Shown: one piece after another, positions 56,095 to 64,000 of the stretch | Numbering within the stretch: position 1 is the first letter of the stretch | How the letters are laid out: the number at the start of each line of letters is the position of its first letter | DNA from: Bradyrhizobium commune | GTDB taxonomy: Bacteria > Pseudomonadota > Alphaproteobacteria > Rhizobiales > Xanthobacteraceae | Direction: 5' to 3' | Length of the DNA: 64,000 nt | NCBI RefSeq assembly: GCF_015624505.1 | Contig: NZ_CP061379.1 | Location: 7,253,001-7,317,000, forward strand | Made by a program: the position numbers and the translations under genes | Notes under the pieces: model-generated | The model's input: only the letters and a program-made list of their open reading frames with translations | What the model was told of the DNA's origin: nothing | Databases searched by the model: none

Positions 56095-57072
56095 TCACGC
56101 TCCGCCCGGCAGCGGCGCCCGCGCATCGACGAGGTTTCGCGCGCGCAACTCCTGCCAGAAGGCTTGCGGCACCGCCCACTCCGACATCGCGATGTTGTCG
56201 GCAACCTCCGTGGCGTTGCGCGCGCCGAGCACCGCGACCGTCACTGCGGGATGAGCCATGGCGAACTGAAGCGCGGCCGCCTTGAGCTCCGTGTCATGCT
56301 TGCGGCAGAGCGCGTCGAGCTCGAGCGCGCGTGCAACCAGCGCCGCATCGGCGTCCTGATAGTTGAACTTGGCGCTGGTGTGCGGATTGGCCAAGATGCC
56401 GCTGTTGTAGATGCCGCCGAGCAGGATGCCGATATTCTTCGCCGCACAAATCGGAAACAGCGCATCCAGCGCACCCTGGTCCAGCAGCGTGTAGCGGCCG
56501 GCGAGCAGGAAGCAATCGACCGGCACGGTTTCCGCGAAACGCGCTGGCATTTCCGACTGGTTCATGCCGGCGCCGATCGCCTTGACCGTACCCTCGGCGC
56601 GCAGACGCTGGAGCGCCCGAAAGGCGCCGGCAACCGCGTCGTCGTAGTGATCGTCCGGATCATGCACGAGCAGGACATCGACACGGTCGAGCCCAAGGCG
56701 CGTCAGGCTCTCCTCGACCGAGCGCATCACGCCGTCATGGCTGAAGTCGAATACCGGCCGCTCGCGCAACGCGCCTTTGTAGTGGTCGTCCTCGGCAGCC
56801 GCGCCAGCAGGCGCGCGCAACAGGCGGCCAACCTTGGTCGAGATGGCATAGGAATCGCGCGGCACTTGCCGCAAGAACGCGCCGAGCCGACGTTCGGCGA
56901 GACCAAAGCCATAGAGCGGCGCGGTGTCGAAGAAGCGGATGCCGGCCGACCAGGCGGATTCCATCGTCGCTTGCGCATCGGCATCGCTGACCGGTGCAAA
57001 CAACCCGCCGAGCGGGGCGGAGCCGAGACCGATCGAGGTGACGTCGAGGGAACCGAGCCGCGACCGCTTCAT
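56095..57072 (-). CDS. Aldo/keto reductase, aldose 1-dehydrogenase type
   Basis: A 325-residue oxidoreductase of the L-fucose/D-threo-aldose dehydrogenase-like group. RSRLGSLDVTSIGLGSAPLGGLFAPV opens the barrel; the catalytic set is Asp and Tyr in FFDTAPLYGFGLAERRLG, Lys in ISTKVGRLL and His in VLLVHDPDDH. It probably oxidises an aldose to its lactone for the adjacent lactonase. AAGGATTTCGA precedes the ATG. A 15-bp hairpin in the gap to the binding-protein gene lies just upstream. Confidence 0.9.
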   Translation of the reverse strand: MKRSRLGSLDVTSIGLGSAPLGGLFAPVSDADAQATMESAWSAGIRFFDTAPLYGFGLAERRLGAFLRQVPRDSYAISTKVGRLLRAPAGAAAEDDHYKGALRERPVFDFSHDGVMRSVEESLTRLGLDRVDVLLVHDPDDHYDDAVAGAFRALQRLRAEGTVKAIGAGMNQSEMPARFAETVPVDCFLLAGRYTLLDQGALDALFPICAAKNIGILLGGIYNSGILANPHTSAKFNYQDADAALVARALELDALCRKHDTELKAAALQFAMAHPAVTVAVLGARNATEVADNIAMSEWAVPQAFWQELRARNLVDARAPLPGGA

Positions 57073-57100
57073 TCGAAATCCTTCCAACAGTCCAATTCAT

Positions 57101-57133
57101 CTCTCCCGCTTGCGGAAGCCGCAAGCGGGAGAG
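57101..57133. repeat. Type A hairpin inside the sugar operon
   Basis: A 15-bp perfect stem CTCTCCCGCTTGCGG / CCGCAAGCGGGAGAG around AAG. It lies between the binding-protein gene and the aldo/keto reductase gene on the same transcript, where it could protect the upstream mRNA or reduce read-through into the oxidative genes. Confidence 0.75.
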
Positions 57134-57163
57134 GCACGCAGGAGCGCGGGGCTGGCGGCGCTC

Positions 57164-58096
57164 CTACTTCAACATCTGCGCGACGTTGTCCTTCGTGACG
57201 AGATCGAGGCCGGTATAGACGATCTCCGGCACCTTCTCGCCCTTCTTGATGGCGAGCAGCGTGTCCATCGCCTTCTCGCCCATCTCGAACGGACGCTGGC
57301 CGACCAGCGCGTTGGCATAGCCGTCGCGCAGCAGCTCGAGCTGCATCTTCAGCGTATCGGCGACGACGAGCGTGAACTTGCCGCTGTCGATGTCCTTCTT
57401 GGACCTGGAGGCAAAGGCCTTGAAGCCTTCGGGCGCGAACATCGGCCAGCCGCCGACGGGAACGATCGCGGCAAGATCGGGCGTCGCGGTGCGCACGTCG
57501 GTCATCTGCTGGACCGCGAGCGCGGGATCGTCGTTGCAGAAGGTCGGAGAGCCCGCGACCTCGGTCCATTTCGAGCCCTTCAGCGCCTCGCGCACGCCAT
57601 CGACGCGCTCGGCGAGATTCTTCGCGCCGGGGCCGCCGGAGACCATGGCGTATTTTCCACCGTCGGGCCGCAGCTTGAGCAATTGCTTGCCGAGCGCGAC
57701 GCCGAACTCCTTGTTGTTGGTGCCGATATAGGCGATGCGCTTGGAGCCCGGCGCGTCGGCGTCAAACGTGATGACGGGGATGCCGGCCGCGGTCGCGGCC
57801 TCGATCGACTTGGTCATGGCCGCGACGTCGGCAACCGAGATCGCGAGCCCGTCGACCTTCTGGGTGACGAAGTCCTGGATGATCTGCGCCTGTGTCGCCG
57901 GCTCGTGCTCGACCGGACCCTTGTAGATGCACTCGATATTGCCGAGCTCCTTGGCGCGCTTCTGGCAGCCGTCGCGCGCAAAGTCGAAGAACGGATTGTT
58001 CATCGCCTTGGGCACGATCACGAAGCGGTAGTTCGCCGCGAATGCCGGCGTTGCCATCATCGCCACCGCGATGCCGGCAAGAAGCATTTTCCTCAT
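57164..58096 (-). CDS. Sugar ABC transporter periplasmic binding protein (RbsB/FrcB-like)
   Basis: A 310-residue protein of the ribose/fructose-binding class with a signal peptide (MLLAGIAVAMMATPAFAAN). YRFVIVPKAMNNPFFDFARDGCQKRAKEL, VDGLAISVADVAAMTKSIEAATAAGIPVITFDADAPGSKRIAYIGTNN and YAMVSGGPGAKNLAERVDGVREAL follow the family order. GGAGGAGACG precedes the ATG at 58096. It completes the transporter with the permease and ATPase genes upstream. Operon partners point to a pentose or a related aldose as ligand. Confidence 0.93.
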   Translation of the reverse strand: MRKMLLAGIAVAMMATPAFAANYRFVIVPKAMNNPFFDFARDGCQKRAKELGNIECIYKGPVEHEPATQAQIIQDFVTQKVDGLAISVADVAAMTKSIEAATAAGIPVITFDADAPGSKRIAYIGTNNKEFGVALGKQLLKLRPDGGKYAMVSGGPGAKNLAERVDGVREALKGSKWTEVAGSPTFCNDDPALAVQQMTDVRTATPDLAAIVPVGGWPMFAPEGFKAFASRSKKDIDSGKFTLVVADTLKMQLELLRDGYANALVGQRPFEMGEKAMDTLLAIKKGEKVPEIVYTGLDLVTKDNVAQMLK

Positions 58097-58118
58097 CGTC
58101 TCCTCCACCCTTCTCTGG

Positions 58119-58158
58119 CGCCTGTCCTCTCGAGATGCGCCCGGGAAGCGGACAGGCG
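58119..58158. repeat. Inverted repeat between permease and binding-protein genes
   Basis: CGCCTGTCC (58119-58127) and GGACAGGCG (58150-58158) form a 9-bp stem around a 22-base loop. In transporter operons such gaps often carry a structure that raises binding-protein mRNA relative to the membrane parts. Confidence 0.55.
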
Positions 58159-58192
58159 GCGTTTTCGTTTACCTTCCCGAAACGACGTCACA

Positions 58193-59275
58193 TCAACTCA
58201 TCCGCGAGCGGATACGGTCGACCAGCACGGCCAGGATGATGATCACGCCCACCAGGGTCTGCTGCCAATAGGACGAGACCTGCGCCAGCACGAGGCCGTT
58301 GCGGATCACCTCGAGCAGGACGCAGCCGACGATCGCCCCGAGGGGACCACCGATGCCGCCGGCGAGATTGGCACCGCCGATCACGGCGGCCGCGATCACG
58401 TTGAGCTCGTAGGAGGTCGCCATGTTGGCCGGCGCCGAGCCAAGCCAGCCGGAGATGATGATGCCCTGAAGGCCTGCCGCAAGCGCGCAAATCACATAGA
58501 CCTCGATCTTGACGCGCACGACTGGAATGCCGGTCAGCTCGGCCGCCTTCTCGTTGCCGCCGAGCGCGAAGACGTGGCGGCCGAACGAGGTGTGGTGCAG
58601 GATCACGGCCATCGCCAGCGCGAGGATCACCAGATAGATGAAGGGCACGGGCACACCGAGCACGTCACCCGACGTCAGCGCATAGAAATAATCGGCATCC
58701 GGTCCACCGGGGAAACTGCCACGGCCGTTGGAGACGACATAGCCGAGCCCGCGCACGATCGAGAGCATGCCGAGCGTCGTCACGAAGGGCGACAGGCCGA
58801 GCACGGCGATGCAGAAGCCGTTGATGAGTCCCCCGATCAGCGCGACGCCGAGACCCGCAACAACCGATACCAGCAGGATCAGGCCGGGAACATTGGCCAG
58901 CACGGTCTTGCCGTCGGCCGCCGTGTGGACGAACAGCGCAGCACCGAACCCGCCGGGCGTCGACAGCTCGGTCATGACCATCGAGGTGATCATGGCCGAG
59001 AAGCACATCATCGAACCGACCGAGAGGTCGATGCCGCCGGTGATGATGACGAAGGTGACGCCGAGCGTCGCAATGGCGATGAAGGAAAAATTCTTCGCCA
59101 CGTTCTGCATGTTGCCTTCGGTGAAGAAATACGGGCTGGCGAAATGCATGATCACCAGCAGCACGGCGAGCGCGAGCAGGACATAGCCGGTCTGGGAGGC
59201 AAAGATGCCGCGTTGCCACCACTTGGTCTTGCCGACATTGGTAAAGCTGATCGAACTTTCCATGGGCATGGCCAT
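58193..59275 (-). CDS. Sugar ABC transporter permease (RbsC/FrcC-like)
   Basis: A 360-residue inner-membrane protein with about ten helices. FSFIAIATLGVTFVIITGGIDLSVGSMMCFSAMITSMVM is the RbsC-type signature, followed by GLINGFCIAVLGLSPFVTTLGMLSIVRGLGYVVSNGRG, GRHVFALGGNEKAAELTGIPV and AAAVIGGANLAGGIGGPLGAIVG. The start is the ATG at 59275, overlapping the ATPase stop (TGATG) with GGAGG upstream. It forms the channel of the transporter. Confidence 0.95.
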   Translation of the reverse strand: MAMPMESSISFTNVGKTKWWQRGIFASQTGYVLLALAVLLVIMHFASPYFFTEGNMQNVAKNFSFIAIATLGVTFVIITGGIDLSVGSMMCFSAMITSMVMTELSTPGGFGAALFVHTAADGKTVLANVPGLILLVSVVAGLGVALIGGLINGFCIAVLGLSPFVTTLGMLSIVRGLGYVVSNGRGSFPGGPDADYFYALTSGDVLGVPVPFIYLVILALAMAVILHHTSFGRHVFALGGNEKAAELTGIPVVRVKIEVYVICALAAGLQGIIISGWLGSAPANMATSYELNVIAAAVIGGANLAGGIGGPLGAIVGCVLLEVIRNGLVLAQVSSYWQQTLVGVIIILAVLVDRIRSRMS

Positions 59276-60033
59276 CACGCCGCCTCCTTCGCACCGGTGA
59301 TGAGGGCGGTGACTTCCTCTGGACTGGTCGCATGGATCGCCTTGTCGGCCCGCTTCTCGCCGCGGCGCATGACGACGACGCGATCGCAGACCGCGAACAC
59401 ATCGGGCATGCGGTGCGAGATCAGCATCACCGCGACGCCCTGCTCCTTCAACCGGTGAATCAGGCTCAGCACCTGCTCGACCTGGCGGACCGAGATCGCG
59501 GCCGTCGGCTCGTCCATCATCACCAGCCTTGCATTGGAGAGCCGTGTCCGCGCGATCGCGACCGCCTGACGTTGGCCGCCCGACATCTGCTTGACGAGAT
59601 CGTCGGGCCGCGTCTCCGAGCGCAGCTCGCCGAACAGTTCGAGCGCGCGCGATGCCATCGCCTTGTGGTCGAGAAGCGCGATGGGTCCGAACTTGCGCTT
59701 GAGCTCGCGACCGAGAAACACGTTGGCGGCCGCGGTCAGATTGTCGGCGAGCGCGAGGTCCTGGTAGACGACCTCAATGCCGACCCCGCGGGCATCGACG
59801 GGGCGGCTGAAATGAACTGCATTGCCGGCAAAGCGGATCTCGCCATGGGTAGGGCGGAAATTGCCGGCGATGATCTTCACCAGCGTCGACTTGCCCGCGC
59901 CGTTATCACCCATCAGGCCGACCACCTCGCCGGGATTGACATGCATGTCGACGCCATGCAGCGCGCGGATCGCACCGAACTCCTTGCCGATGCCGGAGAG
60001 TTCGAGCACGGGTGTTGCGTCAGCACTTGCCAT
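59275..60033 (-). CDS. Sugar ABC transporter ATPase, single-domain FrcA type
   Basis: A 252-residue ATPase with one nucleotide-binding domain, unlike the two-domain RbsA/XylG kind; the FrcA kind of rhizobial fructose/mannose/ribose systems is the nearest match. Walker A is GLMGDNGAGKSTLVKIIAG, signature MSGGQRQAVAIAR, Walker B RLVMMDEPTAAISVRQ, and H-loop LISHRMPDVF. It lies 12 bases downstream of xylA and is coupled to the permease gene. Confidence 0.94.
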   Translation of the reverse strand: MASADATPVLELSGIGKEFGAIRALHGVDMHVNPGEVVGLMGDNGAGKSTLVKIIAGNFRPTHGEIRFAGNAVHFSRPVDARGVGIEVVYQDLALADNLTAAANVFLGRELKRKFGPIALLDHKAMASRALELFGELRSETRPDDLVKQMSGGQRQAVAIARTRLSNARLVMMDEPTAAISVRQVEQVLSLIHRLKEQGVAVMLISHRMPDVFAVCDRVVVMRRGEKRADKAIHATSPEEVTALITGAKEAA

Positions 60034-60045
60034 CGGCGACCTCGC

Positions 60046-61368
60046 TCAGACGTAGCGGTTGACGAGTGATTCCAGATATTCCTGCCGCCCCGAGCGCGGC
60101 TGCGGGTCGAAGCCGGGGCCAAGCGCGCGATCGGCGAGATCGGCAAGCGACCGCTGGCCACCGAGAATGGCGCGGCCCTCGGCGCCGGCCCATCCGCCGT
60201 AGCGATCGGCGAGCGGCGCGGTGAGCGCGCCGGCATCGAGCATGTCGGCAGCGGCGAGGAACGCACGCGCGCAGGCATCCATCGAGCCGACATGAGCGTG
60301 GATCAGATCGTCGGGATCGATCGACTGGCGGCGGATCTTGGCATCGAAATTGAGCCCGCCCGAGGTGAAGCCGCCGCGGTTCAGGATCTCGTGGAAGACC
60401 AGCGCCAGCTCGCCCACGTTCATCGCGAACTGATCGGTGTCCCAGCCGAGCAGATCGTCGCCGCGGTTGATGTCGAGCGAGCCAAACACGCCGAGTGCCT
60501 CGGCCAGCGCAACCTCGTGGTGGAAGGAGTGGCCGGCGAGGATGGCGTGGTTCTGCTCGATGTTGAGCTTGACGTCCTTCAAGAGATCATAGCGCGCGAG
60601 GAAGCCGTAGCAGGTGGCGACGTCGAAATCATATTGATGCTTGGTCGGTTCCTTCGGCTTCGGCTCGATCAGGATCGGGCCCTTGAAGCCGATTCTGTGC
60701 TTGTGCTCGACCACCAGCGAGACGAAGCGGCCGAGCTGGTCGAGCTCGCGCTTGAGATCGGTGTTGAGCAGCGTCTCGTAGCCCTCGCGGCCGCCCCACA
60801 GCACGTAGTTCTGGCCGCCGAGCCGGTGCGTCACTTCCAGCGCGGCGCGGACCTGGCCGGCGGCATAGGTGAAGATGTCGGGGTCCGGATTGGTCGCAGC
60901 GCCCGCCATGTAGCGACGATGCGTGAACAGATTTGCCGTGCCCCAGAGCAGGCGAACCTTTGCCGATTCCATCTTCGCCTCGAAGAGATCCGCGATCGCG
61001 TTGAGATTGGCGACGGACTCCGCGAGCGAACTGCCTTCCGGCGCGGCATCGACGTCGTGGAAGGTGAAGAACGGCACGTCGAGCAGGCGGAACAGCTCGA
61101 AGGCGACATCGGCCTTGGCGCGCGCCATCGCCATCGGATCGCTGCCGCGGTGCCAGGGCCGCAAAAACGTTTCGCCACCGAAGGGATCGCCACCCGGCCA
61201 GCAGAACGAATGCCAGTAGCAGACTGCAAAGCGCAGATGATCTTCGAGCCGCCGGCCATGCACAACACGGTCCTTGTCATACCAGCGGAAGGCGGGGGTG
61301 TTTCCAGCATCCTTGCCGGCAAAGGCAACGGGCGCGCTTGTATCAAAGAATTTGGCTGACGCATTCAC
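60046..61368 (-). CDS. xylA: Xylose isomerase
   Basis: A 440-residue TIM-barrel enzyme converting D-xylose to D-xylulose. The catalytic box is [13 protein letters not shown] (His104, Asp107); the metal-ligand regions are [18 protein letters not shown] and [20 protein letters not shown], then [16 protein letters not shown]. Length and order match the proteobacterial class II enzyme. The start is GTG at 61366-61368 directly after the xylB stop TAA, with GGAG nine bases before that stop-start junction. Confidence 0.97.
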   Translation of the reverse strand: MNASAKFFDTSAPVAFAGKDAGNTPAFRWYDKDRVVHGRRLEDHLRFAVCYWHSFCWPGGDPFGGETFLRPWHRGSDPMAMARAKADVAFELFRLLDVPFFTFHDVDAAPEGSSLAESVANLNAIADLFEAKMESAKVRLLWGTANLFTHRRYMAGAATNPDPDIFTYAAGQVRAALEVTHRLGGQNYVLWGGREGYETLLNTDLKRELDQLGRFVSLVVEHKHRIGFKGPILIEPKPKEPTKHQYDFDVATCYGFLARYDLLKDVKLNIEQNHAILAGHSFHHEVALAEALGVFGSLDINRGDDLLGWDTDQFAMNVGELALVFHEILNRGGFTSGGLNFDAKIRRQSIDPDDLIHAHVGSMDACARAFLAAADMLDAGALTAPLADRYGGWAGAEGRAILGGQRSLADLADRALGPGFDPQPRSGRQEYLESLVNRYV

Positions 61369-62823
61369 TTAAGCGATCTCCTTCAACGCAGGATAAAGCT
61401 CGCGCCAGCGGCGATAGGCGTCGTCGTAGGCGGAGGTGACCGATGCACGGGGCACGAAACTCGCGAGCCGTCGGGGACGGGTGCAGACTTGCGCCGGATC
61501 TTCGCCGGTAGCGGCGAGCCGGCCGAGCCGCGCAGCGCCGAGCGCCGCACCTACCTCGCCTTCCTCGACGCGGTGAACGGGAATGCCGAGCACGTCGGCG
61601 CAAATCTGCGCCCAAAGCGACGAGCGCGAACCGCCGCCGACCAGATCGACTTCAGTGATCGGGCCGCTCGCGGCACTCAGCGCAGCCAGATTGTCACGGG
61701 CGGCGAAGGCGACGCCTTCGAGCACGGCCTGGACGATCTGGTTGCGCCCGGTCGCGCCACGCAAGCCCACGAAGGCGCCGCTCGCGGCAGCATCGTTATG
61801 CGGCGTGCGCTCGCCGTCGAGATAGGGCAAGAACTTGATCGGGCTCGGCCCATCGGCGCGCTCGCCGAGCGGCACCAGCAAGGCGGCGGCCGGCATCTCC
61901 ATCACGCCCGCGAGCCAGGCGAGCGAGGCCGCAGCCGAGAGCATCACGCCCATCTGGTGCCAGAGGCCCGGCAGCGCGTGGCAGAAGGCATGCACGGCCG
62001 AAGCCGGCGCCGGCGCGAAGCGATCGGTGACGCGAAACACCACGCCGGAGGTGCCGAGGGACAGGAAGGCGTCACCGGGTGCGATGGCGCCGAGCCCGAT
62101 CGCACTCGCCGCATTGTCGCCGGCACCGCCGGCAACGACGACATCCTTCGCCATGCCCCAGCGCTGCGCGTATACCCGTGCAAGCGTCGCGCTGACTTCG
62201 CTGCCTTCGACGAGGCGCGGCATGTGGCGGGGATCGAGCCCGGTGGCATTGAGCAGCTCCGCCGACCAGCGGCGCCGACCAACATCGAGCCACAACGTCC
62301 CGGCGGCGTCCGACATGTCCTCGACCATCTCGCCGGTGAGGCGATAGCGCACATAGGCTTTCGGCAGCAGCACTTTTGCGACACGCTCGAAGATGCCGGG
62401 CTCATGCCGCGCCACCCAAAGCAGCTTTGGCGCGGTGAAGCCGGGCATCGCCAGATTGCCGGCAATGGCGTGCAGCGAGGGGCAGCGCCGCTCCAGCTCG
62501 ACACATTCGGCGTGCGAGCGGCCATCGTTCCAGAGGATCGCCGGCCGCAGCGGCCGTCCGTCTTCGCCAAGCAACGTCGCGCCATGCATCTGGCCGGACA
62601 GCCCGATGCCGCGCACCTGCGCCACCTCGCGTGGATGGCCGCTTGCGAGATCGTCGACCGCACCGGTCGCCGCATCGACCCAGGAATCGGGATCCTGCTC
62701 TGACCACAGCGGCGCGGGATGCGACAGCGCGAGCTCGCGCGCCGCCGTCGCAACGATCGCGCCGGCTTCGCTCACGAGCACCGCCTTCACACCGGAGGTG
62801 CCGATGTCCAGTCCGAGATACAC
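61369..62823 (-). CDS. xylB: Xylulokinase
   Basis: A 484-residue FGGY kinase phosphorylating D-xylulose to xylulose 5-phosphate, which enters the pentose phosphate pathway. YLGLDIGTSGVKAVLV is the N-terminal ATPase-fold motif; GIGLSGQMHGATLL, ILWNDGRSHAEC, LFLPKAY-like LLPKAYVRYRLTG, DAFLSLGTSGVVF, and the C-terminal VDLVGGGSRSSLWAQICADVLGIPV follow. The GTG at 62823 is supported by GGGAGGA five bases upstream; frames opening earlier, near 62889, lack this signal. Confidence 0.95.
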   Translation of the reverse strand: MYLGLDIGTSGVKAVLVSEAGAIVATAARELALSHPAPLWSEQDPDSWVDAATGAVDDLASGHPREVAQVRGIGLSGQMHGATLLGEDGRPLRPAILWNDGRSHAECVELERRCPSLHAIAGNLAMPGFTAPKLLWVARHEPGIFERVAKVLLPKAYVRYRLTGEMVEDMSDAAGTLWLDVGRRRWSAELLNATGLDPRHMPRLVEGSEVSATLARVYAQRWGMAKDVVVAGGAGDNAASAIGLGAIAPGDAFLSLGTSGVVFRVTDRFAPAPASAVHAFCHALPGLWHQMGVMLSAAASLAWLAGVMEMPAAALLVPLGERADGPSPIKFLPYLDGERTPHNDAAASGAFVGLRGATGRNQIVQAVLEGVAFAARDNLAALSAASGPITEVDLVGGGSRSSLWAQICADVLGIPVHRVEEGEVGAALGAARLGRLAATGEDPAQVCTRPRRLASFVPRASVTSAYDDAYRRWRELYPALKEIA

Positions 62824-62896
62824 GCCGTCCTCCCTTGCTGGCCCGGCCGGCGATCTCCGTCGCCTGTCCCGCGGGCCGTCCTCATCCACGCCGTCG

Positions 62897-63976
62897 CTAA
62901 GGCAGATTGTCCCGCATCACGATGTCGATCCTGATCTTCTCCTGTTCGTGCAGGATCGGCTCGCCACGGGCGAGCGCGAGCAGCACGCGCACGGCGGCGC
63001 GCGCCTCATGTCCCGGATTCTGCGAGATCGCGGCATCCATCACACCCTGCAACAACAGCCGGCGCGTCAGCACGGTGACGTCGTGCCCGACGAACACCAT
63101 TTGCTTGTCGCGGCCGGCTTCGCTCAACGCGTTGGCCACGCCCTGTGTGCCGGCGCCGACGTTATAAAGGCCGACAATGTCAGCATGCCTGCCAAACAAC
63201 CGCGCCAGCAGCTGCTGCGAGCGCGCGTCCTCGTCGCGCCCTTCCAGCACCGGCAGCACGCTGAGACCAGGAAATTCCGAGGCCATCACCTGATTGAAAC
63301 CGAAAATGCGCTCGGCGTGATCGCGCAGGCCCTGCGATCCCGCGACGATCGCGACCTTGCCGGATTTTTGTCCGACCAGCCGCCCGACCAGCGCTCCGGC
63401 GGTACGGCCGGCTGCGATGTTGTCGATGCCGACATAATGGTGGCGCCGCGACGACGGCACGTCCGAGACCAGCGTCACTACCCTGGTGCCGGCATCGACG
63501 AGATCGTTGATCGCGGCACGAACGCCGGGATGATCCAGCGCGACGACCGCAACGCCGTCGTAATCGCCCGACAGCGCCTCCAACGAGGCTGCGAGCACCG
63601 ATGGATCGAACACGTCGGTTGCGACCGTCTCGACATGGAGCCGGCGGGCCGAGAGCCAGGCCGACATCTCGCCAAGATAGGCCTCGATCTGCTGCATGAA
63701 CGGATTGGGGCCGGACGGCATCACGAAGGCGAAGCGGCGGGCGCGGCCGCGGGCGAGCTCTGCGGCGGCCACATGCGGCTGGAAGGCGTTACGCGCGATC
63801 GTCTCCTGAACGCGCCGGACCGTGTCCGGCCGCACGCCCGGACGGTTGTGCAGGACGCGATCGACCGTCGCGAGGCTGACACCCGCCTCGCGGGCGATGT
63901 CCTTCAGCGTCAGCGCCGTGGTGAGCGCGTCGGAAAGCGTCTCTTGAACGGTCTCTTGAACGGTCTCTTGGGCCAT
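62897..63976 (-). CDS. LacI-family sugar operon regulator
   Basis: A 359-residue repressor. The helix-turn-helix and hinge are LTLKDIAREAGVSLATVDRVLHNRPGVRPDTVRRVQETIARNAFQP. The ligand domain shows RRFAFVMPSGPNPFMQQIEAYL, YDGVAVVALDHPGVRAAINDLVDAGTRVVTLVSDVP, HYVGIDNIAAGRTAGALVG and KVAIVAGSQGLRDHAERIFGF. It heads the transcript of xylB, xylA and the transporter, 73 bases ahead of xylB, so it may be self-regulating. The N-terminus carries a run of VQET repeats encoded by a 12-base tandem repeat at 63939-63970. Confidence 0.93.
   Translation of the reverse strand: MAQETVQETVQETLSDALTTALTLKDIAREAGVSLATVDRVLHNRPGVRPDTVRRVQETIARNAFQPHVAAAELARGRARRFAFVMPSGPNPFMQQIEAYLGEMSAWLSARRLHVETVATDVFDPSVLAASLEALSGDYDGVAVVALDHPGVRAAINDLVDAGTRVVTLVSDVPSSRRHHYVGIDNIAAGRTAGALVGRLVGQKSGKVAIVAGSQGLRDHAERIFGFNQVMASEFPGLSVLPVLEGRDEDARSQQLLARLFGRHADIVGLYNVGAGTQGVANALSEAGRDKQMVFVGHDVTVLTRRLLLQGVMDAAISQNPGHEARAAVRVLLALARGEPILHEQEKIRIDIVMRDNLP
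63939..63970. repeat. 12-base tandem repeat in the LacI gene 5' end
   Basis: GTCTCTTGAACG occurs twice (63939-63950, 63951-63962) and a third time partly (63963-63970). It encodes repeated VQET units near the start codon of the regulator. Unit loss or gain would stay in frame. Confidence 0.8.
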
Positions 63977-64000
63977 GCCTGAAGGCTAGCAGAGGTGTTT

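Noticed and set aside
26891..57133. CRISPR array made by the repeated GC-rich hairpins
   Set aside because: The copies are kilobases apart, palindromic, and have no regular spacers or cas genes.
56924..59458. 844-codon open frame on the plus strand across the sugar operon
   Set aside because: It lies opposite the transporter and reductase genes, is rich in Arg, His and Asp with no domain, and is a by-product of high GC content at third codon positions on the other strand.

Overview
The window looks like chromosomal core sequence from a GC-rich alphaproteobacterium of the Bradyrhizobium type (Nitrobacteraceae). This rests on the aa3 cytochrome oxidase operon order ctaC-D-B-small protein-ctaG-ctaE-DUF983-SURF1, a class I lysyl-tRNA synthetase, a plant-type glutamate-cysteine ligase, a PodJ-like Sel1 protein, and several dispersed palindromic repeats I associate with Bradyrhizobium genomes. 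The genus is an inference. I see no rRNA, tRNA, CRISPR array, transposase or prophage.

Layout. 1-9.3 kb (minus strand): the 5' part of thrC, a NarL-type response regulator, an NTF2-like protein, then the cta operon read right to left. 9.7-16.7 kb: an IalB-like secreted protein, a small membrane protein with paired cysteines, an acyl-CoA dehydrogenase homologue divergent from an AraC regulator, the tldD-lepB-YjbR run and a PAN-domain secreted protein. 16.7-26 kb: gshA, a divergent MarR/glutathione S-transferase pair around a clear operator, and a beta-oxidation operon (acyl-CoA dehydrogenase, thiolase, FadJ-type enzyme) led by a frameshifted NTF2-like gene and divergent from a PadR regulator. 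26-33.5 kb: an outer-membrane barrel protein, the large PodJ-like polarity protein with a possible CtrA site, a metallo-beta-lactamase hydrolase, a DMT exporter and a LysR regulator.

33.7-42.2 kb holds a DNA repair set (PdeM nuclease, Lhr-type helicase, MBL exonuclease, ATP-dependent ligase), split into two pairs by a periplasmic binding protein and a TPR-methyltransferase. 42.4-55 kb is mixed housekeeping: MATE exporter, pyrD with a DUF952 gene, an S24-like repressor lacking both expected catalytic residues, class I LysRS, an amino-acid-type binding protein, a Sco copper chaperone, an FAD dehydrogenase, a PHB-depolymerase-like esterase, RidA and an NTF2-like protein.

55.2-64 kb is one long minus-strand sugar operon: LacI regulator, xylB, xylA, a one-domain FrcA-type ABC ATPase, permease, binding protein, an aldose-dehydrogenase-type aldo/keto reductase and a lactonase-type amidohydrolase. 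It pairs the isomerase/kinase route for xylose with the first two steps of an oxidative aldose route.

Intergenic gaps carry at least five kinds of palindromic repeat. No clearly new multi-gene system is evident. The best leads are the hybrid sugar operon, the split repair set, the operators at the MarR, PadR, cta and podJ promoters, and the active-site substitutions in the acyl-CoA dehydrogenase homologue and the S24 protein.
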